64,000 bases of DNA, from assembly GCF_001721295.1 (NCBI RefSeq), contig NZ_MDDS01000004.1, positions 62,001-126,000 on the forward strand, given 5' to 3'. The notes under the pieces were generated by a model. That model searched no databases. It was not told where the DNA came from and saw only the letters and a program-made list of their open reading frames with translations. Origin of the DNA: Sphingomonas turrisvirgatae. GTDB taxonomy: Bacteria > Pseudomonadota > Alphaproteobacteria > Sphingomonadales > Sphingomonadaceae. The position numbers and the translations under genes were made by a program. Positions 26,312 to 35,005 of this stretch are shown piece by piece; within the stretch, counting starts at the first letter, position 1; each line of letters opens with the position of its first letter.

Positions 26312-27040
26312 TTAATTCACCCAGCCGCCGTCGATCACGTTGATCGTGCCGGTCGTGAATGCGCTCTCGTCGCTCGCCAGATAGACGGCAAGCGCCGCAA
26401 GTTCGCTGGGCCGTCCGAACCGGCCCATCGCCTGGCGCGCGGTGAACTCGGCATAGGCTTTGTCGAAATCGCCGGTGTCGTGCAGTCGTTGAAGCAGCGA
26501 GGGCGTTTCCACCGTCCCGGGGCAGATCGCGTTGCAGCGGATGCCCTGCGTCACATAATCGACGGCGACCGATTTGGTGAGGCCGATGACCGCCGCCTTG
26601 GTCGCGCCATAGGCAAAGCGGTTCGGCACCGCCTTGATGCTGGAGGCGACGGACGACATGTTGATGATCGATCCCCCGCCATTGGCGATCATGTTGGGCA
26701 GGACCGCCCGGATCATGCGATATTGCGCTGTCACGTTAAGCGAACAGGCAAAGTCCCAATCGTCCTCCCCGCAATCCAGGATCGTGCCGGCATGGACGAC
26801 GCCCGCGCAGTTGTAGAGGACGTTAAGCTCAGGGAATTCGGCGCCAATGGCGGCGACAGCCTGTTTGTCGGTAACGTCGAGCACGCGCGTCTCGGCGCCG
26901 GCCAGCCCCTCAAGCGCTTCGGCGCGCACGTCGGTTGCGATGACGCGTGCGCCTTCGGCAACGAACGCCTCGACGGTGGCTCGGCCGATGCCCTGGCCCG
27001 CGGCGGTAACCAGTGCGATCTTGCCTTCCAGACGGCCCAT
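26312..27040 (-). CDS. SDR dehydrogenase, 2-keto-3-deoxy-L-fuconate/rhamnonate 4-dehydrogenase type
   Basis: 242 residues from the ATG at 27040, which has GGGAG six bases upstream. The N terminus LEGKIALVTAAGQGIGRAT, with the unusual TAAGQGIG cofactor loop, and VIATDVRAEAL (acidic residue favouring NAD) are typical of 2-keto-3-deoxy-L-fuconate dehydrogenase and of the LRA5 enzyme of oxidative L-rhamnose pathways. Catalytic Ser (NMSSVASS), Tyr and Lys (YGATKAAVIGLTKS) are present; the C terminus is NVIDGGWVN. It would oxidise the 4-hydroxyl of the 2-keto-3-deoxy acid made by the dehydratase at 12974. The operator/promoter at 27070-27101 is shared with the divergent GH28 gene. Confidence 0.85.
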   Translation of the reverse strand: MGRLEGKIALVTAAGQGIGRATVEAFVAEGARVIATDVRAEALEGLAGAETRVLDVTDKQAVAAIGAEFPELNVLYNCAGVVHAGTILDCGEDDWDFACSLNVTAQYRMIRAVLPNMIANGGGSIINMSSVASSIKAVPNRFAYGATKAAVIGLTKSVAVDYVTQGIRCNAICPGTVETPSLLQRLHDTGDFDKAYAEFTARQAMGRFGRPSELAALAVYLASDESAFTTGTINVIDGGWVN

Positions 27041-27069
27041 TCCATTCTCCCAAGGGACGATATGCGCGC

Positions 27070-27101
27070 TAGACAGCGGCGTTGACATTCGTATGATGAA
27101 T
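27070..27101 (+). promoter_or_regulatory. Promoter with overlapping GntR-type operator; probable leaderless start for GH28 copy 2
   Basis: TAGACA (27070-27075) and TATGAT (27092-27097) are 16 bp apart. The operator-like GACATTCGTATGATGAAT (27084-27101) overlaps the -10 box. Transcription would begin near 27103-27105, at the GH28 ATG itself, and no ribosome site is available, so a leaderless mRNA is likely. Confidence 0.5.
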
Positions 27102-27102
27102 T

Positions 27103-28710
27103 ATGTTTGACGCACGTGCAAGCCTTGATCGGCGCTCCACCCTTGGTCTTCTCGCGCTTCTGCTGGGCAGTCCTGCCGCCGCGCAGACGGCCTTGCTCAG
27201 CGGCGCGATCGAGGATGTGCGAAAACATGGCGCCCGCGGCGATGGCAAGGCGATCGACAGCCCGGCGATCAACCGTGCGATCCGCGCTGCCGCGAAACGG
27301 GGCGGGGGCGTGGTGCTGGTGCCGCCAGGCCGCTATCTCAGCTTCTCGATCCGCTTGCTCGATAACATCACGCTGGCGCTGAGCGCCGGCGCGGTGATCG
27401 AGGCGGCCGATCCCGATACGCATGGCCGCAACTACGATCCGCCCGAAAACTATATGGAAGAGCAGTTCCAGGATTTCGGGATCACCCACGTCAACAACAG
27501 CCTGATCTATGCCAATGGCGCGTCGAATATCGGCATCGTCGGGCCGGGTATGCTGCATGGCCTGGGCCTCGATCGCGAAGGGCCGGGCGATCACTGGTGG
27601 GCGCGTCCAAACTGGAAATCAGCCAAGGCGCTGGGGATCAGTCCCAAGGAACTCTATCTGCGCGACCCCAAGGAAGCCGCGCAGGTCGGGCGCGCGAACA
27701 AGACGGTCGGCCTGCGCGATTGCCGCAACGTGCGATTGCAGGACTTCACGATCCTGCAGGCCGGGCATTTTGGCATCATCGCGCATGGCTGCACCAACAT
27801 GGCCGTGGAGGGTATCGTCATCGATACCGATCGCGACGGGATCGACATCGACTGCTGCCGCGACGTGCGCGTGGTCAACTGCACCGTCAACGCACCCAAG
27901 GACGATGCGATCGTGCTGAAGAGCAGCGGGGCGATGGGCCGCCCCGTGCTGTGCGAGGATATCCTGATCCAGGGATGCAAGACCAGCGGCTATGCGATGG
28001 GCTCGCTGCTCGACGGCACGTATCGAAAGTCGGACTATGGCTCGCCGGACAATGTGGGCGTACTCGGCCGGATCAAGATGGGGACCGAGACGATCGGCGG
28101 CTTTCGCAACGTGCGGATCAGCGACTGTATGTGCACCAACAGCCGCGGCATCCTGGTCGGGATCGTCGATGGCGGGTTGATGGAGGACGTGGTGGTAAGC
28201 GGGATCACGTTGCGCGATCCGGTCAACGCGCCGCTGTTCGTCCACCATGCCGCACGCATGCGCGCGCCAAAGGGCACGCCGGTGGGCAAGATCCGGCGCG
28301 TGCGGTTCGAGGATGTGCAAGCGTCAGGCGCGCTGCCGGGCTATCCATGCGGGGTCGAGGGGATCGCCGACGGGCCGATCGAGGACGTGACGTTCCGCGG
28401 CGTCGAGGTGACTGCGCGCGGGGGCGGCAGCGTGGCGGGCGAGCCCGAATATCGCCGCGAGACCAGCCTCGAGGTCAGCTATCTCAAGAACATTCCGGCC
28501 CATGGCCTGTGGGCACGTCACGCCCGGCGGCTGACCGTCAAGGATTGCCGATTTGCGGTCGAGACGCCGGATGCGCGGCCGACGATCGCGCTGCGCAACG
28601 TCGCAGGCGCCGTGATCGACGGGCTTTCATCGAGCAAGCCGCGCGACGCCGCGGTTTCCGCCAAGGAGAGCAGCAACGTCGCGATCGGCGACGTGCGAGT
28701 CCTGGCATGA
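27103..28710 (+). CDS. Exported GH28 (polygalacturonase-family) glycoside hydrolase, copy 2
   Basis: 535 residues. The only usable start is the ATG at 27103, which has no Shine-Dalgarno sequence and seems leaderless. A signal sequence follows (RRSTLGLLALLLGSPAAAQ). GH28 motifs: VRKHGARGDGKAIDSPAIN, VPPGRYLSFSIRL, DTDRDGIDID, PKDDAIVLKSS, QAGHFG and VLGRIKMG. It closely parallels the copy at 21590 over the whole length, including HGLGLDREGP, so the two are paralogues. It should cut a galacturonan or rhamnogalacturonan bond in the periplasm. The stop overlaps the next gene, coupling it to the aldose dehydrogenase. Confidence 0.9.
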   Translation: MFDARASLDRRSTLGLLALLLGSPAAAQTALLSGAIEDVRKHGARGDGKAIDSPAINRAIRAAAKRGGGVVLVPPGRYLSFSIRLLDNITLALSAGAVIEAADPDTHGRNYDPPENYMEEQFQDFGITHVNNSLIYANGASNIGIVGPGMLHGLGLDREGPGDHWWARPNWKSAKALGISPKELYLRDPKEAAQVGRANKTVGLRDCRNVRLQDFTILQAGHFGIIAHGCTNMAVEGIVIDTDRDGIDIDCCRDVRVVNCTVNAPKDDAIVLKSSGAMGRPVLCEDILIQGCKTSGYAMGSLLDGTYRKSDYGSPDNVGVLGRIKMGTETIGGFRNVRISDCMCTNSRGILVGIVDGGLMEDVVVSGITLRDPVNAPLFVHHAARMRAPKGTPVGKIRRVRFEDVQASGALPGYPCGVEGIADGPIEDVTFRGVEVTARGGGSVAGEPEYRRETSLEVSYLKNIPAHGLWARHARRLTVKDCRFAVETPDARPTIALRNVAGAVIDGLSSSKPRDAAVSAKESSNVAIGDVRVLA

Positions 28711-29705
28711 TGGATCTGGGCGATCTGGCATTCGGCGCGGCATCGATCGGCAACCTGTATCGCGCGGTGCCCGAGGATCAGGCGTTTGCCGTCGTGCAGC
28801 GCGGGTGGGACGCGGGCATCCGTTACTATGACACTGCGCCGCATTACGGGTTCGGCCTCAGCGAGAAAAGGCTGGGCGCGGCGCTGGCGCAGCTTGATCC
28901 CGATCAGGCGGCGATCGTCTCCACCAAGATCGGCCGGCGGCTCGATCCGCGTCCCGACGCCGACCTGACCGTGCCGCGCCAGGCGTTCGTGTCGCCCGAA
29001 CCGTTCGAGAGCGTGTTCGATTATAGCTATGACGCGGTGATGCGATCCTATGAGGGCAGCCTCAAGCGGCTCCGCCGCGATCGCATCGACATTCTCTATG
29101 CGCACGATATCGGCAGCTTTGCGCATGGCGATGCGCATCCCGGGCTGTTCCGCACCTTCCTCGACGGCGGCTATCGCGCGATGCGCGAACTTCGCGATAG
29201 CGGCGCGGTGAGCGCGATCGGTATCGGCGTCAACGAGACCGCCGTGTGCATCGAGATGCTGGAGGCGGGCGAGATCGACCTCATCATGCTGGCGGGGCGC
29301 TATACCTTGCTGGAACAGGACCCGCTCGACGACCTGCTGCCGCTGTGCGCGGCGCGTGGCGTGCGGCTGGTGATCGCTGGACCTTATAACAGCGGTATCC
29401 TGGCCAAGGGTGTGCGCCATGGCGGGAAAATTCCGAACTTCAACTACGAACCGGCGCCGCCGGCAATCGTCGAACGAGTCGGCGCCATCGAGGACATTTG
29501 CGCGCGGCATGCCGTGCCGCTTGCGGCCGCGGCGCTGCAATTCCCGCTGGCCCATCCGCAAGTCGCTTCGGTGGTACCGGGCATGGGATCGGTCGCGCAG
29601 GTCGATGATGCGCTGAAGCTCGCCGCGCATCGGATCCCGCCTGCGCTATGGGGTGAGCTCAAGGCAGCCGAGCTGGTCCGCGCGGACGCGCCGGTGCCGG
29701 CTTGA
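28707..29705 (+). CDS. Aldo/keto reductase, D-threo-aldose (L-fucose) 1-dehydrogenase-like
   Basis: 332 residues from ATG 28707, overlapping the GH28 stop by 4 bp. AKR signatures: GAASIGNLY, GIRYYDTAPHYGFGLSEKRLG with catalytic Asp and Tyr, the Lys in IVSTKIGR, and LYAHDIG where His of the tetrad lies. Near the C terminus VVPGMGSVAQVDDAL provides the cofactor loop. Proteins of this subfamily are annotated as D-threo-aldose 1-dehydrogenase or L-fucose dehydrogenase and make the aldonolactone. That fits the lactonase, dehydratase and keto-acid dehydrogenase in the locus and makes this the probable first oxidative step. L-rhamnose or apiose are other possible substrates. Confidence 0.83.
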   Translation: MMDLGDLAFGAASIGNLYRAVPEDQAFAVVQRGWDAGIRYYDTAPHYGFGLSEKRLGAALAQLDPDQAAIVSTKIGRRLDPRPDADLTVPRQAFVSPEPFESVFDYSYDAVMRSYEGSLKRLRRDRIDILYAHDIGSFAHGDAHPGLFRTFLDGGYRAMRELRDSGAVSAIGIGVNETAVCIEMLEAGEIDLIMLAGRYTLLEQDPLDDLLPLCAARGVRLVIAGPYNSGILAKGVRHGGKIPNFNYEPAPPAIVERVGAIEDICARHAVPLAAAALQFPLAHPQVASVVPGMGSVAQVDDALKLAAHRIPPALWGELKAAELVRADAPVPA

Positions 29706-30153
29706 GGAAGATGATGGCGCCCCGTGCAGGACAAACATAACGAATATATTTCGCCCTTTGCACTACTATAGGACTGCCATTTAGCGCCGTCTGCTGACGG
29801 CCGCCGAAATGCAGTGCCTCTGATAGTACGACGGGTACACCAGCAGCCGCACGAAAGGTGGGCTGCCGTCGGCAGCTCACTCATACGCTGTGGTAGCCGA
29901 TTCAAGACGCCGGTCCTGTGAGCGGACATTCTGAACTAAGGTTCTGACATCCGTAAACCTACGGAAATCCATAAAAGCGCGGCAGGGTCAAAATTGACCG
30001 GTTTTGACACCGACGCTGACGAGTGTCCTGATCAGCCCCGCGGGAATCCCCCTACGATTCAAATTAGCCGCATGATTTACCAATGATCTGAGTGCCCATA
30101 TTCGTCATGCCGGCCGCGCCAGCTTTCTCTGTGCGCGTGGTCGCTCCGCCCTG
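29706..30153. other. Gene-free 448-bp stretch at the junction of the sugar and metal regions
   Basis: No convincing gene. It is AT-richer than its surroundings and contains CCGTA/TACGG (29951-29964) and GTCAAAA/TTTTGAC (29987-30008, with GGTCAA/TTGACC nested inside). These short inverted repeats look like the end of a lost insertion sequence or an integration scar. Gene content changes sharply here, from pectin catabolism to metal resistance. Confidence 0.4.
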
Positions 30154-31428
30154 TCAGACGGCGTAGACAGGTGCGAAGCCGCCGCCCGGCGTTCTGAAGT
30201 TGGTGGTCTGCCCCTGGTAGACGCGAGCGGCGGCGATCAGCAGGTCACTCCGGTAGGTGTAGAGGCGGACATCCAGCTTCAGGGATCGGATCTCACCGTC
30301 GATCCGGATCCGCCGCTCGCTGGGGGGAGCGATCTCCTGGGCGATGAATCCTCCGCGTGAGACCTCCGCCCATGCGCCGCGGGTGATCTTGTCGCCCCGG
30401 AATACGGCCTTGCCGCCGTGTCCGCCGGCCGGTTTGAAGAAGAAGTCCTTGCGAGCCGTCCACATCGTATCGGCGTTTTCGGGGCCCACCAGCACGGTCC
30501 TCGGAACCGCCTTCAGGCTGCGCTGTTGCTGCGCCGACAGGTTCCAGGCGCCGCTGTTCGCCGGGTCCGACAGCAGCCGCAGATTTCGCTTGTCGGCCAG
30601 CAACGCGTGATGGCGCGGGTTCGGGGTGACGACCGCCGCGCCGGCGAGATAAGCCTCCTTCAGGGCCCCGTGTCCCTCAGCGCCGAGATTAAAATCGACC
30701 AAACGATTGTAGACCAGATCGATCGCGAGCCCGCGGCTGCTCAGGCGACCATCAACGAACTGCAAGGCCGCAGGATCGACGATGACGGCCTCCACGCCGC
30801 GCCGGCGGAAGAAGCGCTGCGCCAGCAGGAACTCCGGGAAAAGATACTGGTCCGCAGGCGCATCGTCGACGATGGCCACGGACTGAGGGCGCCCGGCACG
30901 CCCCTGCAGACGCCACTCGCTCAGGAACATCGTCCAGACCGAGTCGTCGAAGGCATCGGCGCTCGCGGTCGGAAACGCAGCCTCCGCTTCCCGGCAACAG
31001 GCCGCCTGGGAACGCGCCAGGAAGGCGTTGAGAAAGGCGCCGCCGGCGTTGGTGTTCACCTCGATCAGGCGGGGCTCGGCGCCGCCGAGGTGGAAGTCGT
31101 AACCCATGAACACGCCACGCGGCCCGAAATCATGGCGGGCGATCTCCGGCGCCCAAGCCAGCACGGCCTGCTGAAAGGCGGGGGCCGCGGCCGCCGCCTC
31201 GATCGCGGCGACCACCTCCAGCATCGCCGACAAGTCCCGCCTCGCCAGGAAAACCGGAGCCTGGGAGAACAGGTGCGGCCGTGCCGCCAACAAAGCGTCG
31301 GCGAGCTCCGGATCATCCGCTTCGGCTCGAATCGCCGAATGCAGGGCTTCTCGCTCCAAAGTTATGCAGAAGCACTCCCGATTCAGTACGGTGTCGGGAT
31401 CGTCAGCACCCAGCTCTTGTTCGCCCAC
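30154..31428 (-). CDS. Circularly permuted ATP-grasp-like protein
   Basis: 424 residues from GTG 31428 with GGGAGG six bases upstream. The ATP-grasp parts occur in an unusual order. The metal-binding motif LIEVNTNAGG (residues 121-130, after GYDFH) comes first. A pre-ATP-grasp-like region (IVDDAPADQYLFPEF, LVYNRLVDF) follows, and the nucleotide loop KPAGGHGGKAV begins near residue 332. DVRLYTYRSDLLIAAARVYQG and TPGGGFAPV finish the protein. Members of the superfamily join a carboxylate to an amine or thiol using ATP, as in glutathione or glutathionylspermidine synthesis. Next to copper genes it might make a thiol or peptide, but this is inference; no product is known to me. Confidence 0.65.
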   Translation of the reverse strand: MGEQELGADDPDTVLNRECFCITLEREALHSAIRAEADDPELADALLAARPHLFSQAPVFLARRDLSAMLEVVAAIEAAAAAPAFQQAVLAWAPEIARHDFGPRGVFMGYDFHLGGAEPRLIEVNTNAGGAFLNAFLARSQAACCREAEAAFPTASADAFDDSVWTMFLSEWRLQGRAGRPQSVAIVDDAPADQYLFPEFLLAQRFFRRRGVEAVIVDPAALQFVDGRLSSRGLAIDLVYNRLVDFNLGAEGHGALKEAYLAGAAVVTPNPRHHALLADKRNLRLLSDPANSGAWNLSAQQQRSLKAVPRTVLVGPENADTMWTARKDFFFKPAGGHGGKAVFRGDKITRGAWAEVSRGGFIAQEIAPPSERRIRIDGEIRSLKLDVRLYTYRSDLLIAAARVYQGQTTNFRTPGGGFAPVYAV

Positions 31429-31544
31429 ACACGGCCTCCCAGCGCTCGTCTTTGCCAGACGGCTAATCGCGCCGCGACCGGCGCATTTTCGCCGCGGTAA
31501 CGGTTTGTCTCTGCGACTCAGGCGCGGCTGAGTTCGGCTGCGCC

Positions 31545-32042
31545 TCAGGGCACTTGTTCGATCCGCGCCTTGATCTGCTCCATCTGATCAATTTCAGAGC
31601 GTTGAGCGCCCATGATGTCGTCACATAGACTGATGAGCTCCGCGTCGGTCAACGTCGCTTCTCGACACATGAGTATGGCTCCGGAATGGTGAGGTATCAT
31701 GGAGTCGATGAACTGCCCGTCGTCAATAAAGGCTTGCACGCGGGTCGCGGCGAACGATGCAATCGTCAGGATGATGAACACAGCGTAGAGTGCGGTGTTG
31801 AGAGCCTTCTTGGGGAACATACCGGGCATGGTGGCCAGCATGAAGACGCCCATCGGCGCCCACATGGTGACCGCCATGTAGAACATATTGAGATTATTCC
31901 GAAAATCCCGGGCACCGTCGATCATCGAGAACATCACGACGTACATGACGATCAGGCCAAGCGCCATGTTGATCCAGAACATCAAATAGGGGCGACCGGA
32001 GTCCCCGTGTTTGTGTTCGGTCGTGGGTGCAGAATGGGTCAT
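31545..32042 (-). CDS. DUF305 membrane protein
   Basis: 165 residues from ATG 32042 (AAGGG nine bases upstream); an ATG three codons earlier is possible but too close to that site. Three hydrophobic segments (FWINMALGLIVMYVVMFSM, FYMAVTMWAPMGVFMLATM, LNTALYAVFIILTIASFAA) precede a C-terminal DUF305 domain with the family motif MIPHHSGAILMCREA. His, Met and Cys residues there could bind copper. DUF305 proteins often accompany copper resistance genes. It lies 60 bp downstream of the P-type ATPase on the same strand and is probably cotranscribed. The exact function is unknown. Confidence 0.8.
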   Translation of the reverse strand: MTHSAPTTEHKHGDSGRPYLMFWINMALGLIVMYVVMFSMIDGARDFRNNLNMFYMAVTMWAPMGVFMLATMPGMFPKKALNTALYAVFIILTIASFAATRVQAFIDDGQFIDSMIPHHSGAILMCREATLTDAELISLCDDIMGAQRSEIDQMEQIKARIEQVP

Positions 32043-32101
32043 GTCGAACATCCCTTATCGCGCGCTGTCCGGTGAGCCGAGCCCAGAGCCGGAGGTGGAC
32101 C

Positions 32102-34465
32102 TTAAATCCGGATGGCTCGGAGCCTCAAAGCATTTGTGATGACCGAGACCGACGACAGCGCCATCGCACCCGCCGCAATCGCGGGCGAGAGAAGCCAGCC
32201 GGTGAACGGATAGAGCAGGCCTGCCGCGATCGGCACGCCGGCTGCGTTATAGACGAAGGCGAGGAACAGATTCTGGCGGATGTTGCGCATCACGGCATGG
32301 CTGAGCCGCTGTGCGCGCACGATCCCCGTGAGATCGCCCTTGAGCAAGGTCACGCTGGCGCTCTCGATCGCCGCGTCGGTGCCGGTGCCCATCGCGATGC
32401 CGACATCGGCCGCGGCGAGAGCCGGCGCGTCGTTGACGCCGTCACCGGCCATGGCCACGACTCGACCTTCCCTCTTCAGGCGCTCGACCACCGCACTCTT
32501 CTGGTCAGGGAGGACGTCCGCCTCGACTTCGTCGAGCCCGAGCCGGCGCGCCACCGCTTCCGCGGTGACTCGATTGTCGCCGGTCAGCATGATCACGCGG
32601 ACGCCGGCCTTCTTGAGCACTTTGAGTGCCTCCGGGGTCGATGCCTTGACGGGATCAGCGACGGCGATCACGCCAGCGGGCGCGCCGTCGATGGCGACCA
32701 GCACCGCGGTGGCGCCTTCGCGTCGGAACTCGTCCCCGGACTCAGTGAGCGCCCTCGCATCAACGCCCATCTCACTGAGCCACGCGGCCTTGCCGATCGC
32801 GACGCGACGGCCTTCCACCGTTCCGATCACGCCCTTGCCGATCGGCGCGTCGAAATCGGCGACTCCGGGAACCTGCAATCCGCGCGACTCGGCGGCCGCG
32901 ACCACCGCCAGCCCGAGCGGGTGCTGGCTCGACCGCTCCACGGCGGCCGCCAGCCGAAGCACTTCTTCTTCGCTGGCGTCGCCGAATGGCTTCACCGCCA
33001 CCACGGCGGGCTTGCCCTCGGTCAGCGTCCCGGTCTTGTCGACGACCAGGGTGTCCACCTTCTCCATCCGCTCGAGCGCCTCGGCGTTCTTGATGAGCAC
33101 GCCGGCCTGGGCGCCGCGCCCGACGCCGACCATGATCGACATAGGCGTGGCCAGGCCCAGCGCGCATGGGCAGGCGATGATCAGGACGGACACGGCCGCG
33201 ATCAGGCCGAAGCTCATCGCCGGTTCGGGTCCGAACAGCGACCAGGCGACAAAGGCCAGAACGGCGATACCGATCACCGCCGGAACGAACCAGCCCGACA
33301 CCCGATCGGCGAGCCGCTGGATGGGGGCACGGCTACGTTGCGCCTCCGCCACCATCTGAACGATGCGCGCGAGCATCGTGTCGCGGCCGACCTTGTCGGC
33401 GCGCATGATGATCGCGCCGGTGTGGTTGAGGGTGCCGGCGATCACGCTGTCTCCAATGTCCTTGGTCACGGGCATCGACTCGCCCGTCACCATCGACTCG
33501 TCGAGCGCGGTGCGGCCTTCGACCACCTCGCCATCGACCGGCACTGACTCGCCGGGGCGGACGCGGAGCCGGTCGCCGACAGCGACTTGGTCAAGGCCGA
33601 CCTCTTCATCCGAGCCGTCGTCACGCATCAGACGCGCCGTCTTGGGCGCCAGGTTAAGCAGCGCGCGAATGGCGCCGCCGGTGCGTTCGCGCGCGCGCAG
33701 CTCGAAAAGCTGACCCAAGAGCACAAGCACGACGATAACCGCCGCGGCCTCGAAATAGACCGGCACCGCCCCGTGCTGGTCGCGGAAGGCCGCCGGGAAG
33801 ATGCCGGGCGCGGCAGTCGCGATCACGCTGTAGGCCCAGGCAACGCCGGTTCCCATCGCGATCAGGGTGAACATGTTGAGGTTGCGGCTCTTCAGCGAAG
33901 CCCAGCCGCGCTGGAAGAACGGCCAGCCCGCCCACAGCACGACCGGCGTGGCGAGCGCCAGTTGCAGCCAGTTGGAGATTCGCGCGTCGAGCCCGAAGTC
34001 CAGGCCGAACAGGTGCCCGCCCATCTCGAGCACGAAGATCGGCAAGGTGAGCACCAAGCCCACCCAGAAGCGGCGGGTGAAGTCGATGAGTTCGTGGTTC
34101 GGCTGCGCCTCGGCGGTGGCGAGATCAGGTTCGAGCGCCATGCCGCAGATCGGGCAGGAGCCGGGCCCGACCTGCCGCACATCGGGGTGCATCGGACAGG
34201 TGTAGATCGCGCCTTCCGCCACGGGCTCCGGCGCGCGGGCTTCGGAGGCGGTCAGGTACTTGGCGGGATCGGCCAGGAACTTCGTGCGGCAGCCGGCGGA
34301 GCAGAAATAGTAGGGACGGCCCGCATGCTCGGCCCGGTGGGGCGTCGTATGGGGGTCCACCTGCATCCCGCACACCAGATCCTTCACCGTCCCGGTCGGG
34401 TCATCGGCCGCTTTCGGGGCGCAACCGGAGTGGCCGGGGCTGTGATGAGAGTGGTCGTGCTCCAC
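32102..34465 (-). CDS. copA: Copper-translocating P-type ATPase (P1B)
   Basis: 787 residues. A His-rich N terminus is followed by a YHS-type domain ([21 protein letters not shown], then [12 protein letters not shown]) and a heavy-metal-binding domain ([26 protein letters not shown]). The P1B core follows: membrane helices, the ion-binding CPC in [12 protein letters not shown], phosphorylation motif DKTGTLTEG, the HP motif in SSQHPLGL, and the hinge [20 protein letters not shown]. It exports Cu(I), possibly also Ag(I), from the cytoplasm. Unlike E. coli CopA it has no classical CxxC HMA domain, the layout typical of the SilP/CopA2-like group. A CueR-type operator sits directly upstream and the CueR gene is divergent. 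Confidence 0.93.
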   Translation of the reverse strand: MEHDHSHHSPGHSGCAPKAADDPTGTVKDLVCGMQVDPHTTPHRAEHAGRPYYFCSAGCRTKFLADPAKYLTASEARAPEPVAEGAIYTCPMHPDVRQVGPGSCPICGMALEPDLATAEAQPNHELIDFTRRFWVGLVLTLPIFVLEMGGHLFGLDFGLDARISNWLQLALATPVVLWAGWPFFQRGWASLKSRNLNMFTLIAMGTGVAWAYSVIATAAPGIFPAAFRDQHGAVPVYFEAAAVIVVLVLLGQLFELRARERTGGAIRALLNLAPKTARLMRDDGSDEEVGLDQVAVGDRLRVRPGESVPVDGEVVEGRTALDESMVTGESMPVTKDIGDSVIAGTLNHTGAIIMRADKVGRDTMLARIVQMVAEAQRSRAPIQRLADRVSGWFVPAVIGIAVLAFVAWSLFGPEPAMSFGLIAAVSVLIIACPCALGLATPMSIMVGVGRGAQAGVLIKNAEALERMEKVDTLVVDKTGTLTEGKPAVVAVKPFGDASEEEVLRLAAAVERSSQHPLGLAVVAAAESRGLQVPGVADFDAPIGKGVIGTVEGRRVAIGKAAWLSEMGVDARALTESGDEFRREGATAVLVAIDGAPAGVIAVADPVKASTPEALKVLKKAGVRVIMLTGDNRVTAEAVARRLGLDEVEADVLPDQKSAVVERLKREGRVVAMAGDGVNDAPALAAADVGIAMGTGTDAAIESASVTLLKGDLTGIVRAQRLSHAVMRNIRQNLFLAFVYNAAGVPIAAGLLYPFTGWLLSPAIAAGAMALSSVSVITNALRLRAIRI

Positions 34466-34506
34466 GGCTAAACTCCTTGTGTTTTCTCGTGCCCGCTGGA
34501 TATGCT

Positions 34507-34531
34507 CCTTGACATCATGTGAAGGTCAAGG
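34507..34531. promoter_or_regulatory. CueR-type operator/promoter between copA and cueR
   Basis: CCTTGAC (34507-34513) and GTCAAGG (34525-34531) form the inverted repeat of a MerR-family site. Read towards copA, -35 TTGACC and a CATATC-like -10 are 19 bp apart, the overlong spacing typical of MerR-activated promoters. Confidence 0.75.
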
Positions 34532-34542
34532 GGCGGCGCGGA

Positions 34543-34938
34543 ATGAACATCGGTCAGGCTTCGAAGGCGTCGGCGGTGTCCCAACGCATGATCAGGCACT
34601 ACGAAGCCATAGGGCTGATCCCCAAGGCGGCCCGCCGCGAAAGCGGGTATCGCGACTACGACGACCGCGACGTCCACACGCTGCGCTTCATCGCTCGTGC
34701 TCGCGACCTCGGCTTCCCGATCGAGGAGATCGGGAGGCTCCTGGCGCTCTGGCGGGACCGAAGCCGAAGCAGCGCCGAGGTGAAGTCGCTTGCACTCGCC
34801 CGCGTCGAGGAACTCAAGAGGAAGGAGCGCGATCTGCGGGAGATGCGGCGCACGCTCGAGCAGCTGGCCCAATCATGCCACGGCGACGATCGCCCCGACT
34901 GCCCGATCATCAAGGACTTGGCGGCCTCGGATCCATGA
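34543..34938 (+). CDS. cueR: MerR-family copper-responsive regulator (CueR type)
   Basis: 131 residues from ATG 34543. MerR HTH (MNIGQASKASAVSQRMIRHYEAIGL, YRDYDDRDVHTLRFI), the dimerisation helix, then a metal loop CHGDDRPDC in which the two Cys are separated by seven residues, the spacing of the Cu(I)-binding loop in CueR. It would activate the divergent P-type ATPase by underwinding the 19-bp-spacer promoter. Divergent arrangement and operator at 34507-34531 match this. An earlier in-frame ATG at 34519 overlaps the operator and is unlikely. Confidence 0.9.
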   Translation: MNIGQASKASAVSQRMIRHYEAIGLIPKAARRESGYRDYDDRDVHTLRFIARARDLGFPIEEIGRLLALWRDRSRSSAEVKSLALARVEELKRKERDLREMRRTLEQLAQSCHGDDRPDCPIIKDLAASDP

Positions 34939-35005
34939 CCTAGCCAGGCCGGTTCCGGCGTCCTTCGGACGATCCACATCATCACTGTCCTCCGTCCTCC
35001 TGATT

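Noticed and set aside
30418..31500. 360-codon plus-strand frame opposite the ATP-grasp gene
   Set aside because: The minus-strand frame has recognisable ATP-grasp motifs and a strong ribosome site; this one has neither.
34939..35005. Possible terminator after cueR
   Set aside because: Short GC-rich pairs only, no convincing stem with a T run.
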